DNA of 64,000 nt, from contig NZ_QTJP01000001.1 in the NCBI RefSeq assembly GCF_003391115.1, forward strand, positions 744,001 through 808,000. The letters run 5' to 3'. The notes under the pieces were generated by a model, which worked only from the letters and a program-made list of their open reading frames with translations, searched no databases and was not told where the DNA came from. The translations under genes were made by a program, and so were the position numbers. Within the stretch, counting starts at the first letter, position 1. Every line of letters starts with the position of its first letter. Origin of the DNA: Sphingomonas crusticola. Lineage in GTDB: Bacteria > Pseudomonadota > Alphaproteobacteria > Sphingomonadales > Sphingomonadaceae. Positions 8,457 through 18,305 of the stretch are shown here, in pieces.

Positions 8457-9085
8457 ATGCCGGTCCAGACAAAGATATGCGGTTTGTCCACCATCGAAAC
8501 CGTCGACGCGGCGGTGGCGGGTGGCGCTGCATGGCTGGGCTTCGTCTTCTTCCCCAAAAGCCCCCGCGATCTGCCGACGGAACAGGCGGCTTCGCTGATC
8601 GCGCGCGCGCCAGCCAGGGTCGGCAAAGCGGCCGTGCTGGTCGATCCTGACGACGCGCTGATCGAAGGCGTGATAGCGGCCGGGGTGACCGCATTGCAGC
8701 TCCATGGCGATGAAAGCCCGGAACGGCTTGCGGGGCTCAGACGCCATGGCCTCGAATTATGGAAGGCGGTACCGGTCCGCACCCGCGCCGATCTCGATTT
8801 GGCGCAGGCTTATCGCGGTGTGGCCGATCGCATCGTCTATGACGCCCGTACGCCCGCCGGCACGCTGCCGGGCGGCATGGGTTTGCGCTTCGACTGGAAG
8901 CTGCTCGACGGGTTCGTCCATCCGCTGCCGTGGGCGCTGTCCGGCGGGCTCGACGTGGTTAATATCGCGGATGCCGCGCGATCGACGGGCGCGCCCATGA
9001 TCGATGTTTCCTCCGGCGTGGAGCGCGCGCCAGGTGTCAAGGATGTGGACAAGATCGCAGCCTTCCTCCAAGCGGCAGCCCGTCT

Positions 9086-9089
<4 letters not shown>
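8457..9089 (+). CDS. trpF: Phosphoribosylanthranilate isomerase
   Basis: 210 residues, a standard single-domain TIM barrel. It isomerises N-(5-phosphoribosyl)-anthranilate to CdRP in tryptophan synthesis. Signature segments are TKICGLST with the catalytic Cys near residue 8, [22 protein letters not shown], and the C-terminal phosphate-binding [10 protein letters not shown]. The catalytic Asp is probably in VYDARTP. The ATG at 8457 gives a normal N-terminus; upstream in-frame sequence overlaps the divergent cvpA-like gene. Its TGA overlaps the trpB ATG. Confidence 0.95.
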
Positions 9090-10314
<1,225 letters not shown>

Positions 10315-10318
<4 letters not shown>

Positions 10319-11127
10319 GCCGGCTTTCCGCCGCCTTCGCTAAGGGCCGCCCGGCGCTGGTGACGTTCGTCACTTGCGGCGATCCCTCGCCGGCGGCGAT
10401 GCCGGCGATCCTCGACGCATTGGTGGACGGCGGCGCCGACGTGATTGAGCTCGGCATGCCGTTCACCGATCCGATGGCAGACGGGCCGGCCATCCAGCGC
10501 GCCAATCTGCGCTCGCTCGCGGCGGGCACGCGCACGGCTGATATCTTCGCCATCGCCAATGGCTTTCGGGCGCGCCATCCGGACGTGCCCTTGGTTCTGA
10601 TGGGCTATGCCAATCCGATGCTTCGCCGTGGGGCCGCCTGGTTCGCGGGCGCCTGTGCCGGGGCGGACGTCGATGGCGTCATCTGCGTCGATACGCCTGC
10701 GGAAGAGGATGCGGCGCTCGGTCCGGCGCTTCGGTCGGAGGGAATTGCCGTGATCCGGCTCGCAACCCCCACCACCGATGCAGCGCGCCTGCCCGCCGTG
10801 CTGAATAGCGCCAGCGGTTTTCTCTATTATGTTTCGGTCGCCGGGATCACGGGGATGCAGCAGGCGGCGAGCGGCAGCATCGAGGAGGCCGTTGCGAAGC
10901 TGAAGGCGAATACCGATCTCCCGATTGCGGTCGGCTTTGGCGTACGCACGCCCGCTCAGGCGGCGGCGGTAGCGCGCGTCGCGGACGGAGTCGTTGTCGG
11001 ATCGGCCATTGTCGATGTGATTGCAGCGGCTGCCGAGCAGGGACATGATCCTGCTCCCGCGGTCGCAAGTCTTGTCAGGGATTTAAGCGGCGCCGTGCGC
11101 GCCGCGCGCGAGGAGATGGCGGCATGA
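10315..11127 (+). CDS. trpA: Tryptophan synthase alpha subunit
   Basis: 270 residues. It cleaves indole-3-glycerol phosphate to indole, which is channelled to TrpB. The catalytic Glu is in [12 protein letters not shown] and the catalytic Asp in [19 protein letters not shown] and [10 protein letters not shown] form the phosphate-binding part of the TIM barrel. The start is a GTG (10315) overlapping the trpB stop, giving the normal [17 protein letters not shown] opening. Its own TGA overlaps the accD ATG, so trpF-trpB-trpA-accD is one coupled string. Confidence 0.95.
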
Positions 11128-11981
11128 GCTGGATCGATCGGGTGCGCAACGCGCTGCCCTTCATTCCCAAGCGCGAGACGCCGGACAATCTCTGGCACAA
11201 ATGCCCGAGCTGCGGGACGATGTTGTTCACGCGCGAATATGAAGAGAATCAGTCCGTCTGTCCGAAATGCCAGCATCATGGACGGATCGGCCCCGACGAA
11301 CGGTTCGACGAGCTGTTCGATGGCGGTGTCTATACGCCCCTTCCCTCGCCGCAGGTGCGTGAGGATCCGCTCAAATTCCGCGATTCCAAGAAATACGCGG
11401 ACCGGATCAAGGCCGCCCGCGCCAAGACCGGCGAGCAGGATGCCTTGCTCAACGCGACCGGCCGGATCGAGGGCTTCAAGGCGGTCGTCGGCGTACAGGA
11501 TTTCGGCTTTCTGACCGGCACGATGGGGCTCGCGGTCGGCGCCGCGTTCGTTGCCGGCGTGCAGGCGGCAATCGCGGAGAATTGCCCCTATATCGTTTTC
11601 ACTTCGGGCGGCGGCGCGCGGATGCAGGAAGGCATAATGAGCCTGATGCAGATGCCCAAGACCACAGTGGCGGTGCAGCAATTGCGGGAGGCGGGACTGC
11701 CTTACATCGTGGTGCTGACCGATCCCACCACCGGTGGCATCACCGCATCCTATGCCATGCTCGGCGATATCCAGATCGCCGAGCCGGGTGCGCTGATCGG
11801 CTTTGCCGGCCAGCGGGTGATCGAAAGCACCGTCCGCGAGAAACTGCCGGAGGGCTTCCAGCGCGCCGAATATCTGCTCGATCACGGCATGCTCGACATG
11901 GTCGTGCATCGTCACAAATTGCGCGCCGAGCTGGCGCGGCTGATCGCCTATCTGTGTCCGGGCGTGCAGGCGGCAGCGTGA
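11124..11981 (+). CDS. accD: Acetyl-CoA carboxylase carboxyltransferase beta subunit
   Basis: 285 residues. Together with AccA it transfers carboxyl from carboxybiotin-BCCP to acetyl-CoA, the committed step of fatty acid synthesis. A four-Cys zinc ribbon is visible (C27, C30, C46, C49), followed by the crotonase-like carboxyltransferase domain with [17 protein letters not shown] and [12 protein letters not shown]. It overlaps trpA by 4 nt. The trpBA-accD-folC order is conserved in many proteobacteria, so expression is probably tied to the trp genes. Confidence 0.96.
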   Translation: MSWIDRVRNALPFIPKRETPDNLWHKCPSCGTMLFTREYEENQSVCPKCQHHGRIGPDERFDELFDGGVYTPLPSPQVREDPLKFRDSKKYADRIKAARAKTGEQDALLNATGRIEGFKAVVGVQDFGFLTGTMGLAVGAAFVAGVQAAIAENCPYIVFTSGGGARMQEGIMSLMQMPKTTVAVQQLREAGLPYIVVLTDPTTGGITASYAMLGDIQIAEPGALIGFAGQRVIESTVREKLPEGFQRAEYLLDHGMLDMVVHRHKLRAELARLIAYLCPGVQAAA

Positions 11982-11991
11982 TGGGCGCCTT

Positions 11992-12005
11992 CTCCCCGCG
12001 GGGAG
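11992..12005. repeat. 14-bp perfect palindrome in the accD-folC gap
   Basis: CTCCCCGCGGGGAG is perfectly self-complementary and lies in the 34-nt gap. The purine-rich right side continues into GAGAGGGG just before the folC ATG, so the palindrome abuts and partly contains the folC Shine-Dalgarno. It resembles the short palindromes scattered between sphingomonad genes. Confidence 0.7.
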
Positions 12006-12015
12006 AGGGGAAATA

Positions 12016-13338
12016 ATGGCCGACTTTGCCGTCTCGTCCGACCCCGCCGTCCAGGCTCAGCTGGATCGGCTGGCAACGCTCTCCCCGGGTGCGGACGTGC
12101 TGGGCCTCGAACGGATCGCCGCGCTACTCGATCGGCTGGACAACCCGGATCGGGCTCTCCCGCCGGTGTTCCACGTCGCCGGTACCAATGGTAAGGGATC
12201 GACCTGTGCCTTCCTGCGCGCCGCGATCGAGGCCTCGGGGCAGAAGGTGCACGTCTATACCAGCCCACACCTCGTCCGCTTCAACGAGCGCATCCGGATC
12301 GCGGGCTCGCTGATCGATGATGCGTTGCTGGCGAGCCTGCTCGGCGAGGTGCTGAATGTCGCCGACGGCATCAGCCCCAGTTTCTTCGAGGTCACGACCG
12401 CCGCAGCCTTTCTAGCCTTTGCGCGCACTCCTGCCGATGCTTGCATAATCGAAGTCGGGCTGGGCGGCAGGCTTGATGCCACCAACGTCATCGCTGCGCC
12501 GGTGGTGTGCGGTATCGCCCAGCTCGGCCTCGACCACCAGCAATTCCTGGGCGACCGGATCGAGCAGATTGCGGCCGAGAAGGCGGGGATCGCCAAGGAA
12601 GGCGTGCCCCTTGTCACGCAACATTATCCGCCAGCGCTCGCCAACGAGATCGGGCGGGTAGTACTCGAAACCGGCGCCTACTGGCTCGCACGAGGCGGCG
12701 CCTGGGATGCATCGGCCTTGCGCGGCAAACTTCATTATCGCGACGAGCAAGGGGAGCTCGAGCTTCCCCTGCCCCGCCTGCCTGGATCCCATCAGGCGGC
12801 TAACGCCGCGCTAGCCGTGGCCATGTTACGCCATCAGCAGGCCATCCAAGTGCCGGCTGCCTCCCTGCGCGCTGCGATGGGGTGGGCCGAATGGCCGGCG
12901 CGCCTGCAGCGGCTCGCTGCCGGGCCACTGCCTGCGTTGCTGCCTGACGGCAGCGAGCTTTGGCTCGACGGGGGCCATAATCCGGCCGCCGGGCGCGCCA
13001 TCGCCGATTTCTTCCGCGCGCGGATCGCGCCAGGCCGCCCCTTCCACCTGATCCTCGGCATGCTGGCCAACAAGGATCTACGCGGCTTCCTCGAGCCTTT
13101 TGCGGGCAGCGGCGCGCATATCCATGCCGTACCGGTACCGGGTCATGAGCATCACGGCTCCCTCGCCGTAACGGAGGCAGCCGCGGAGCTCGGGCTGCTA
13201 GCGGATGCCGTAGCTGACGTCCGCGTTGCCCTCGAAAAAATTGCGGCAGCCGGAGGAGCGGCCCCGCTAATTCTGATCGGTGGCTCACTTTATCTCGCAG
13301 GGACGGTGTTAGCCGCTAATGGCAATCCACCTGCCTGA
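12016..13338 (+). CDS. folC: Bifunctional dihydrofolate synthase / folylpolyglutamate synthase
   Basis: 440 residues of the Mur ligase-like ATP-dependent family. It adds glutamate to dihydropteroate and then to folates. The ATP P-loop is GTNGKGSTCAFL near residue 57; YTSPHLVRFNERIRI is the FolC signature, IIEVGLGGRLDATNV the central motif, and LDGGHNPAAGR starts the C-terminal Rossmann-like domain. ATG 12016 has a good AGGGG ribosome-binding site 5 nt upstream. It lies 34 nt downstream of accD and is probably the last gene of the trp-accD string. Confidence 0.94.
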   Translation: MADFAVSSDPAVQAQLDRLATLSPGADVLGLERIAALLDRLDNPDRALPPVFHVAGTNGKGSTCAFLRAAIEASGQKVHVYTSPHLVRFNERIRIAGSLIDDALLASLLGEVLNVADGISPSFFEVTTAAAFLAFARTPADACIIEVGLGGRLDATNVIAAPVVCGIAQLGLDHQQFLGDRIEQIAAEKAGIAKEGVPLVTQHYPPALANEIGRVVLETGAYWLARGGAWDASALRGKLHYRDEQGELELPLPRLPGSHQAANAALAVAMLRHQQAIQVPAASLRAAMGWAEWPARLQRLAAGPLPALLPDGSELWLDGGHNPAAGRAIADFFRARIAPGRPFHLILGMLANKDLRGFLEPFAGSGAHIHAVPVPGHEHHGSLAVTEAAAELGLLADAVADVRVALEKIAAAGGAAPLILIGGSLYLAGTVLAANGNPPA

Positions 13339-13349
13339 TGGCGCTTATT

Positions 13350-13368
13350 GCGATTGACTATCATTAGC
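13350..13368. promoter_or_regulatory. Possible Fur-box-like site
   Basis: A 19-nt stretch (GCGATTGACTATCATTAGC) in the short gap before the Cys-rich gene matches about 14 of 19 positions of the classical Fur box GATAATGATTATCATTATC, including the intact TATCATTA half. The gap is AT-richer than its surroundings. Fur or Irr control is inference. Confidence 0.3.
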
Positions 13369-13404
13369 GGAAATGGGAGCATCGGATCCTGATAGGAGCC
13401 ATCG

Positions 13405-13881
13405 ATGCGCGAAACAGAACCGCGAACCATGTTGCCGCATGCTGCCCCGGCCAGTCCTTACCGACGCCTGCTGCTGTTCGCGATACGACGGATGGCGGTC
13501 GGAGGGATCGGTGACGCACATGCAGCGCACGCAATGTTTACCGGCTTCGGACTGGGATACCGGCGGCCGCTAGTCTTGCTACGCGCGCTGATGGCTGAGT
13601 TGGCACGCGTCGCAGCAACGAAGCTGACGGTGGCACCTTGCTGCTGTACCCGGATGACGCATGACGAGGCCATGCTCCTCGAGCTCATAGCCGAATCCCC
13701 AGCCAGCCCGGAAGCGGTGCATGAGGCGATGCGTGGCATGCTGCAGACGCGGACCTGCTTGGGAGCGCTGATGAGCGCACAGGCAGTGGCCGTGGCGTTC
13801 CACGACCTAGGAATGCCGCTCCAGGGCGATTGCGTTTCGCGCAACCGCGATGACCCGTTTTTAAATGGCGATAAGGCGTGA
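13405..13881 (+). CDS. Small sphingomonad protein with a CCC motif (resembles DUF6628)
   Basis: 158 residues, no signal peptide. It resembles a sphingomonad-restricted family I recall as DUF6628: LPHAAPASPYRRLLLFAIRR, AHAMFTGFGLGYRRPLVLLRA and the cysteine cluster APCCCTRMT near residue 80. Function is unknown. Three adjacent Cys followed by a C-terminal 'DLGMPL' segment could bind metal or be redox active, which is inference. ATG 13405 follows AGGAG. The TGA overlaps a GTG that could begin the micro-ORF frame, and a Fur-box-like site lies 40 nt upstream. Confidence 0.75.
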   Translation: MRETEPRTMLPHAAPASPYRRLLLFAIRRMAVGGIGDAHAAHAMFTGFGLGYRRPLVLLRALMAELARVAATKLTVAPCCCTRMTHDEAMLLELIAESPASPEAVHEAMRGMLQTRTCLGALMSAQAVAVAFHDLGMPLQGDCVSRNRDDPFLNGDKA

Positions 13882-13940
13882 GCACCCTATTTGCGCTGCA
13901 CCGCACAATAGAGGCGGATATTCGCAATAAGGAAATCGTA

Positions 13941-14024
13941 GTGAACACGTTTGAAAACGCGACGAGCATCGTGCTCGCGATCGCGGCCCATGCGCTTGCC
14001 GTCGGGCTCGTGCTGGCTCTCTAG
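13941..14024 (+). CDS. Micro-ORF: hydrophobic 27-aa peptide
   Basis: GTG 13941 is preceded by AAGGA with a 7-nt spacer and opens a 27-residue frame: NTFENATS then a hydrophobic helix (IVLAIAAHALAVGLVLAL). The same frame extends upstream to a GTG at 13878 that overlaps the stop of the Cys-rich gene (GTGA), which would give 48 residues. The ribosome-binding site favours the shorter form. The stop is followed at once by a strong terminator hairpin. A small membrane peptide is plausible; such tiny FEN-type ORFs recur in sphingomonads as far as I recall. Confidence 0.45.
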   Translation: MNTFENATSIVLAIAAHALAVGLVLAL

Positions 14025-14038
14025 GAGCCGCTAAAGGG

Positions 14039-14060
14039 GGCGGCGGAGCATTCCGCCGCC
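14039..14060. terminator. Bidirectional hairpin between convergent genes
   Basis: A perfect 9-bp stem GGCGGCGGA / TCCGCCGCC with a 4-nt loop (GCAT), flanked by AAAGGGG on the left and CCCCT on the right that could extend pairing. It lies between the rightward micro-ORF stop (14024) and the leftward hemerythrin stop (14068). No long U-run on either side. Confidence 0.65.
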
Positions 14061-14067
14061 AGACCCC

Positions 14068-14583
14068 TCAAGCTTTAACCAATTTCAGCGCTGTCGGCTT
14101 CGCATAAGGCAAGCCTTTCCCGCTCTTGGCCTGAGCCAGCAGCTCCTCCTTGCGTGCCGCCAGCCGCGCACCCAATGCCTCCATATCGATATCCGTGCGG
14201 CGCGACTGGGCGAACATGCCTGTGATCCATCGCTCTTCTTCGGCGACGTGGTGCTTGATCTCCTCCGACAGCACCTTGACCTTGGCGTCGTAATATTCGT
14301 CCTTCGGGTCGGCCTGTTCCAGATCGTTGATGATGACCTTGGCGCCGTCATGCTCGACCACGCCTTCCTCCACGATCGCACCATCGATCTTGGGCTTGAC
14401 CGTCGGATAGAAGATCTCCTCCTCGATGATCGTGTGCGCCTTCAGCTCGGTGCAGATTTGCGCCACGATCGCGGCCTTGCGATCTGAGCGGCGCGCCTTG
14501 TCGAATTCCTCGAACAGATCCTCGACCTTGCGGTGATCGGCCTTCAGTAGTGCGATCGCATCGGTCGGCATGTCTTCGGCCAT
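14068..14583 (-). CDS. Hemerythrin HHE domain protein
   Basis: 171 residues. The four-helix hemerythrin-like fold is marked by metal ligands H17 (ADHRKVEDLF), H50 and E54 (AHTIIEEEIF), H78 (VEHDGAK), H111/H112 and E116 (IKHHVAEEE). Such proteins bind a di-iron centre and respond to oxygen, NO or redox stress. The C-terminal tail is Lys/Ala-rich. The ATG at 14583 is preceded by GGGAG, and an EcfG-like promoter lies just upstream, which fits a general-stress role. It is monocistronic and convergent with the Cys-rich gene. Confidence 0.9.
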   Translation of the reverse strand: MAEDMPTDAIALLKADHRKVEDLFEEFDKARRSDRKAAIVAQICTELKAHTIIEEEIFYPTVKPKIDGAIVEEGVVEHDGAKVIINDLEQADPKDEYYDAKVKVLSEEIKHHVAEEERWITGMFAQSRRTDIDMEALGARLAARKEELLAQAKSGKGLPYAKPTALKLVKA

Positions 14584-14610
14584 GATAAACTCCCATCCTG
14601 TCGGCGGGAG

Positions 14611-14635
14611 AACGTGACCTGTGGCAAAGGGTTCA
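14611..14635 (-). promoter_or_regulatory. EcfG-type general stress promoter (putative) for the hemerythrin gene
   Basis: Reading leftward: TGAAC, a 16-nt spacer, CGTT. The alphaproteobacterial EcfG consensus is GGAAC-N16/17-CGTT, so only the first base differs. The -10 element ends about 27 nt before the ATG, a sensible distance. Confidence 0.5.
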
Positions 14636-15919
14636 TTTCGGCAGCGTGCCACCTTGCGATTTTTGTGCTTCGATCCATCCGAACGAGGCAGCGGCATAGC
14701 CGGTGACCGCGGCAAAACCCCATTCCCAGTAGCCGAGTACGGCAAAGGGCAGCATCGACCAGATCAGCGTATCGACGCTCGCAAGCCATAGCGGCCGCGC
14801 CAGAATGTTCGTCCGCCGCTCCACCCATAGGCCAAGCATCGCCGCGATCGCCACTCCGCCGGTCAGCCACCAACCCCACTGCCCGCTCGCGGCCGCCAGG
14901 CTTCGTGCCAGGCCGACCGCGCCAAGCGCGGCACCGGCGGTCCGCACCAGGCCGAACAGCCGCTGCCGGCTGTGGGGGCGTTGGCTGATGCGGGCGAGCC
15001 GCCCCGCTCCCGCGGCAGCGGGGCCGGATAGCAACAGGGCGATCAGCGCCGCCCACTCCCAGCCGGCGAGAGCGAACATGCCACCGAACAGTGAGAGGCC
15101 GGCCGCTCCCGCTGCCACCATGGTCGCGTCGGTATTGCGGGCGAGCAGCAGCGGCAGCGTCAATTCTTCGGCGGGGGAGAACAATACCCGCCCGATCAGA
15201 TCGCCCGCAGGCTGGCGCGCGGCGGCGAAGATGGCCTGCTCAGCGGCCGCCAAGGCCTCCGCGTCGGTTGCCAGGATCGGCGGCGTCTCGGCGGCAATGC
15301 GAACCGCGCCTTCCTGCACGGCGCGGCGTAATAAGGTCGAAACAGGATCCCACGCGCCGATCATGGCCGCGGTCTCGGCGATGCGGTGCCCGTCGAGGAG
15401 CGCCACCCCCGCCCAGCGCTGTTCCGCGTCGATCCGCTCGAACTGGCCGAACTCGGGCGTGTCGGGCAGCGTGCCGAGTGCCGGAACCGAAGCGCCGGCG
15501 ACTGCCCGCAGCAAGACGACTTGGGGCAAGCAGGCCTCGGAAATGAGCAGCACGGTGCCGTCCTGCGGCAGCGCATCGGCGGCCTGATCGATGCCCTTGG
15601 CCAGCCCCGCCTGGATTCCGTCATTGCGGAGTCGCCCAATCGCTTCGGCCAGTTCGGGCGGCGCTTCGTCGATCAGCAATAGCACGCGTCCGGCCCCCGC
15701 CTCGATCGCGCGCCGTGCCTGGTGCTCGACCACGCTCATGCCGGCCAGCGGCTGCAGCGCGCGCAGGCCACCCGGGCCCGGCCCAGGCTCATAGGCGCCG
15801 ATCAGCGCGGTCGGTCCCTCCCCCTCCACATGTGGCTTGTCCGTCGCCCTGCGCCGCAAATCAAGCGGCACGCATCTCTTGGCTGTCGCGAACGCGGCAA
15901 GATGATACACTCGCGTCAT
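14633..15919 (-). CDS. Membrane protein resembling a degenerate nucleotidyltransferase/CDP-alcohol transferase fusion
   Basis: 428 residues. The N-terminal ~190 look like a sugar-nucleotidyltransferase-type Rossmann domain (ALQPLAGMSVVEHQARRAIEAGAGRVLLLID; later WAGVALLDG). Residues ~215-300 resemble the start of CDP-alcohol phosphatidyltransferases. Where the DGxxAR-type catalytic motif should be, it reads GPAAAGAGRLARIS, lacking the aspartates. Several hydrophobic helices follow. The layout recalls IPC/DIPP synthase fusions, but the enzyme seems inactive or repurposed. The ATG at 15919 shares CATG with the divergent gene; a GTG at 15829 is an alternative start. Confidence 0.7.
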   Translation of the reverse strand: MTRVYHLAAFATAKRCVPLDLRRRATDKPHVEGEGPTALIGAYEPGPGPGGLRALQPLAGMSVVEHQARRAIEAGAGRVLLLIDEAPPELAEAIGRLRNDGIQAGLAKGIDQAADALPQDGTVLLISEACLPQVVLLRAVAGASVPALGTLPDTPEFGQFERIDAEQRWAGVALLDGHRIAETAAMIGAWDPVSTLLRRAVQEGAVRIAAETPPILATDAEALAAAEQAIFAAARQPAGDLIGRVLFSPAEELTLPLLLARNTDATMVAAGAAGLSLFGGMFALAGWEWAALIALLLSGPAAAGAGRLARISQRPHSRQRLFGLVRTAGAALGAVGLARSLAAASGQWGWWLTGGVAIAAMLGLWVERRTNILARPLWLASVDTLIWSMLPFAVLGYWEWGFAAVTGYAAASFGWIEAQKSQGGTLPK

Positions 15920-18188
15920 GAATCAGCGAGCGGTAGAAGTGGCGAACGCGGAAGACGAGCCGCTGTACGAGGCGGCGGCCATCGCTTCGGACGATCATCC
16001 CAATGCGGAGGCGGCCTCGCCGCGACCGTGGCCGGCTATCATCGCTGCTGCTCTGCTCGCCCTGCTGGCGATCGGTTGGGTTGTGGCGCTTGGCTGGACC
16101 TTGTTCGCCTCGAGCCCGACGCGGCTGCTGCCGCCGCTGACGCTGGCGGCATGGATCGGCCTCGCCAGCGGTCCCCTAGCGTTGATCGCAACGCTCTACC
16201 TGTTACTGCTGCGCACGGGCCGGGTCGAGGCGCGGGCCTATTCGCGCGCATCCGCCCGACTGCGTGCCGACACCGCGGCGCTCACCGGCACGCTCGCTAT
16301 GCTCAACGAGCAGATCGCGACAGCACGCGGCGCGCTCAACGAACAGGCCGCCGGGCTGGCCCGTCTCGGCAGTGACGCGGGCGAGCGGATCGGGCGCGCG
16401 GCGATCGAGCTGCGCGACCAGGCCGCCGCAGTCGGCCAGACCGTCGCGTCGCTCAATCACGCGACCTCAGTCGCGCGCGGCGATATGGACGTGCTGCTGA
16501 GCGAATTGCCCAATGCCGAGACCGTGGCGCGCGGCCTTTCCGAACGGCTGCGCGAGGGGGGCGCGGAAGCGGATGCGCGGGCGCGGGCGCTCGCGGAATT
16601 GCTCGGTCAGCTCGACACGCAGGCTAAGGCCGCCAATGAATCGACGGGCGGCGCGGCCGCGCGTCTGACAAGTCAGCTCGAGCGGATCGAGGCGAGCGCG
16701 GCGGCGGCCGACAAGCGGATCGAGGATGCGGCCGGATCGATGGGCCGCGCGATCGACGGCGTGCTGGAGGCAGCGGCCGAAAGCCTCGAGGACAGCCGCC
16801 AGGTCGTCGCCGGCCAGAGCGCCGCGCTGACCGCCATGGTCGACCAGAACCGCGCCTCGGTCACCGCTGCCAGTGACGAGGCGATGCGCGCATTGTCCGA
16901 ACGGCTCGACCATCTGGCGGCGCGCGTCGAGGCGATCGGGGCCGGACTGCGCGGGCAGGAAGCGACGGCCGGCGGACTCGTCGCTCAGCTCGATCAGGCG
17001 ATCACCGCGGTTGAGGCGCGGTTTGCGGAATTGGGCGACAAGGGTACCGCGCATACTGCAGAGCTGGTCGAACATATCGGCGCGCTGTCTGACCATGCCG
17101 ACGCGGTCGGCCGCGCGCTCGGCGGCAGCAACCAGACCGCCGCGACCTTGCTCGACCGGGTCGGGCAATTGCGTCAGCAGGCGGAGGCCAGCAGCGCGAC
17201 CATTTCCGACACGATCCCCGCCGCGCTGGCGCGGATCCGACTGCATGCCGAACAGAGCCTGCAGGCGATTGCCACCGCCGGCACCCGCACCGAGAATCTG
17301 AGCGAGGCGGCCGCCGCGGTCGGCGAGCGGCTGGCGGAGGCGGAAGCATTGCTCGAGCGTCAGCAGGCCGCGCTTGCCGAAATCGGCGGCCAGACCGACA
17401 GCCGCCTGGCCGGGCTTACCGAACAAACGCGCGTGCTCGAACAATTGCTTGCCAAGGCCGATGCCGAGGTGCGCTCGTTGAGCGAAGGCGCGTCCGGACA
17501 ATTGGTGGAAGCGCTCAATCAGGTACGCGACACCGCCACCCAGGCGGCCGACCATGCGCGCGACGCCTTCACCGCCGCCATCCCGCGCGTCGCCCAGCGG
17601 ATGAGCGAGAGCGCGGCGCGGGCAATGAGCGTGGCGCTGGCCGATGTCGGCAAGGAAGAGATCGCCGCGATCGGCGCGACATCGGAGCAAGCGATCAAGG
17701 CTGCGCATCTCGCCGCCGAGCGGCTGACCCGTCAGCTGGTCACAATCGCAGAAACCTCAACCGCGATCGAGGCGCGGATCGAAGCCAATCGCACCGACAC
17801 CGAGGCGCATGACGAGCAGAATTTCGCGCGTACCGCCGGCCTGCTGATCGAGGCGCTCAACTCGACCGCGATCGACATTGCCAAAATCTTTTCGAACGAA
17901 GTCACCGACGAAGAGTGGAAAGCCTATCTGCGCGGCGACCGCGGCATCTTCACGCGCCGCGCGGTGCGGCTGCTCGACCGCACCGACGCCCAGATCGTGG
18001 TCCAGCATTACAATCAGGACGGCGAGTTCCGCGATCAGGTCAACCGCTACGTCCACGATTTCGAGGCGCTGCTGCGCCGCGTGATGGCAACCCGCGACGG
18101 CACGCCGATCGCGACGACCATGCTGTCGTCCGACACCGGCAAGCTTTATGTGGCGCTGGCCCAGGCGATCGAGCGCCTGCGCAAATAG
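15918..18188 (+). CDS. Membrane-anchored coiled-coil protein of unknown function (756 aa)
   Basis: Two transmembrane helices at residues ~38-65 and ~72-101, then about 500 residues of Ala/Glu/Arg/Gln-rich heptad sequence (for example LTGTLAMLNEQIATARGALN), predicted to be a long helical rod. The last ~110 residues form a compact C-terminal domain (ALNSTAIDIAKIFSNEVTDE... GKLYVALAQAIERL). The overall plan resembles polar-organising or envelope-tethering coiled-coil proteins, but I recognise no specific family. Its ATG overlaps the divergent neighbour's ATG in a shared CATG, so no promoter gap separates them. Codon use is typical of the genome. Confidence 0.85.
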   Translation: MNQRAVEVANAEDEPLYEAAAIASDDHPNAEAASPRPWPAIIAAALLALLAIGWVVALGWTLFASSPTRLLPPLTLAAWIGLASGPLALIATLYLLLLRTGRVEARAYSRASARLRADTAALTGTLAMLNEQIATARGALNEQAAGLARLGSDAGERIGRAAIELRDQAAAVGQTVASLNHATSVARGDMDVLLSELPNAETVARGLSERLREGGAEADARARALAELLGQLDTQAKAANESTGGAAARLTSQLERIEASAAAADKRIEDAAGSMGRAIDGVLEAAAESLEDSRQVVAGQSAALTAMVDQNRASVTAASDEAMRALSERLDHLAARVEAIGAGLRGQEATAGGLVAQLDQAITAVEARFAELGDKGTAHTAELVEHIGALSDHADAVGRALGGSNQTAATLLDRVGQLRQQAEASSATISDTIPAALARIRLHAEQSLQAIATAGTRTENLSEAAAAVGERLAEAEALLERQQAALAEIGGQTDSRLAGLTEQTRVLEQLLAKADAEVRSLSEGASGQLVEALNQVRDTATQAADHARDAFTAAIPRVAQRMSESAARAMSVALADVGKEEIAAIGATSEQAIKAAHLAAERLTRQLVTIAETSTAIEARIEANRTDTEAHDEQNFARTAGLLIEALNSTAIDIAKIFSNEVTDEEWKAYLRGDRGIFTRRAVRLLDRTDAQIVVQHYNQDGEFRDQVNRYVHDFEALLRRVMATRDGTPIATTMLSSDTGKLYVALAQAIERLRK

Positions 18189-18256
18189 CCTTGGCCGCTG
18201 CCGGCCTGTCGCGCGGCTTCCCTTTTGCCAGGAAATTTTCGCGCAGGGCCATTTAG

Positions 18257-18290
18257 GCCGCAACAGGGAATGCGATGCCCCTGTTACGGC
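18257..18290. terminator. Inverted repeat between convergent genes
   Basis: A 12-nt stem with one mismatch (GCCGCAACAGGG / CCCTGTTACGGC) around a 10-nt loop. It sits in the 117-nt gap between the stops of the rightward coiled-coil gene and the leftward molybdenum-subunit gene, so it may end both transcripts. No clear U-tract. Confidence 0.5.
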
Positions 18291-18305
18291 GAAATCGTGC
18301 GACTA

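Noticed and set aside
16467-17708. 413-aa open frame antisense to the coiled-coil gene
   Set aside because: The rightward frame has membrane helices and a coherent coiled coil; the antisense is Arg/Gln-rich noise.
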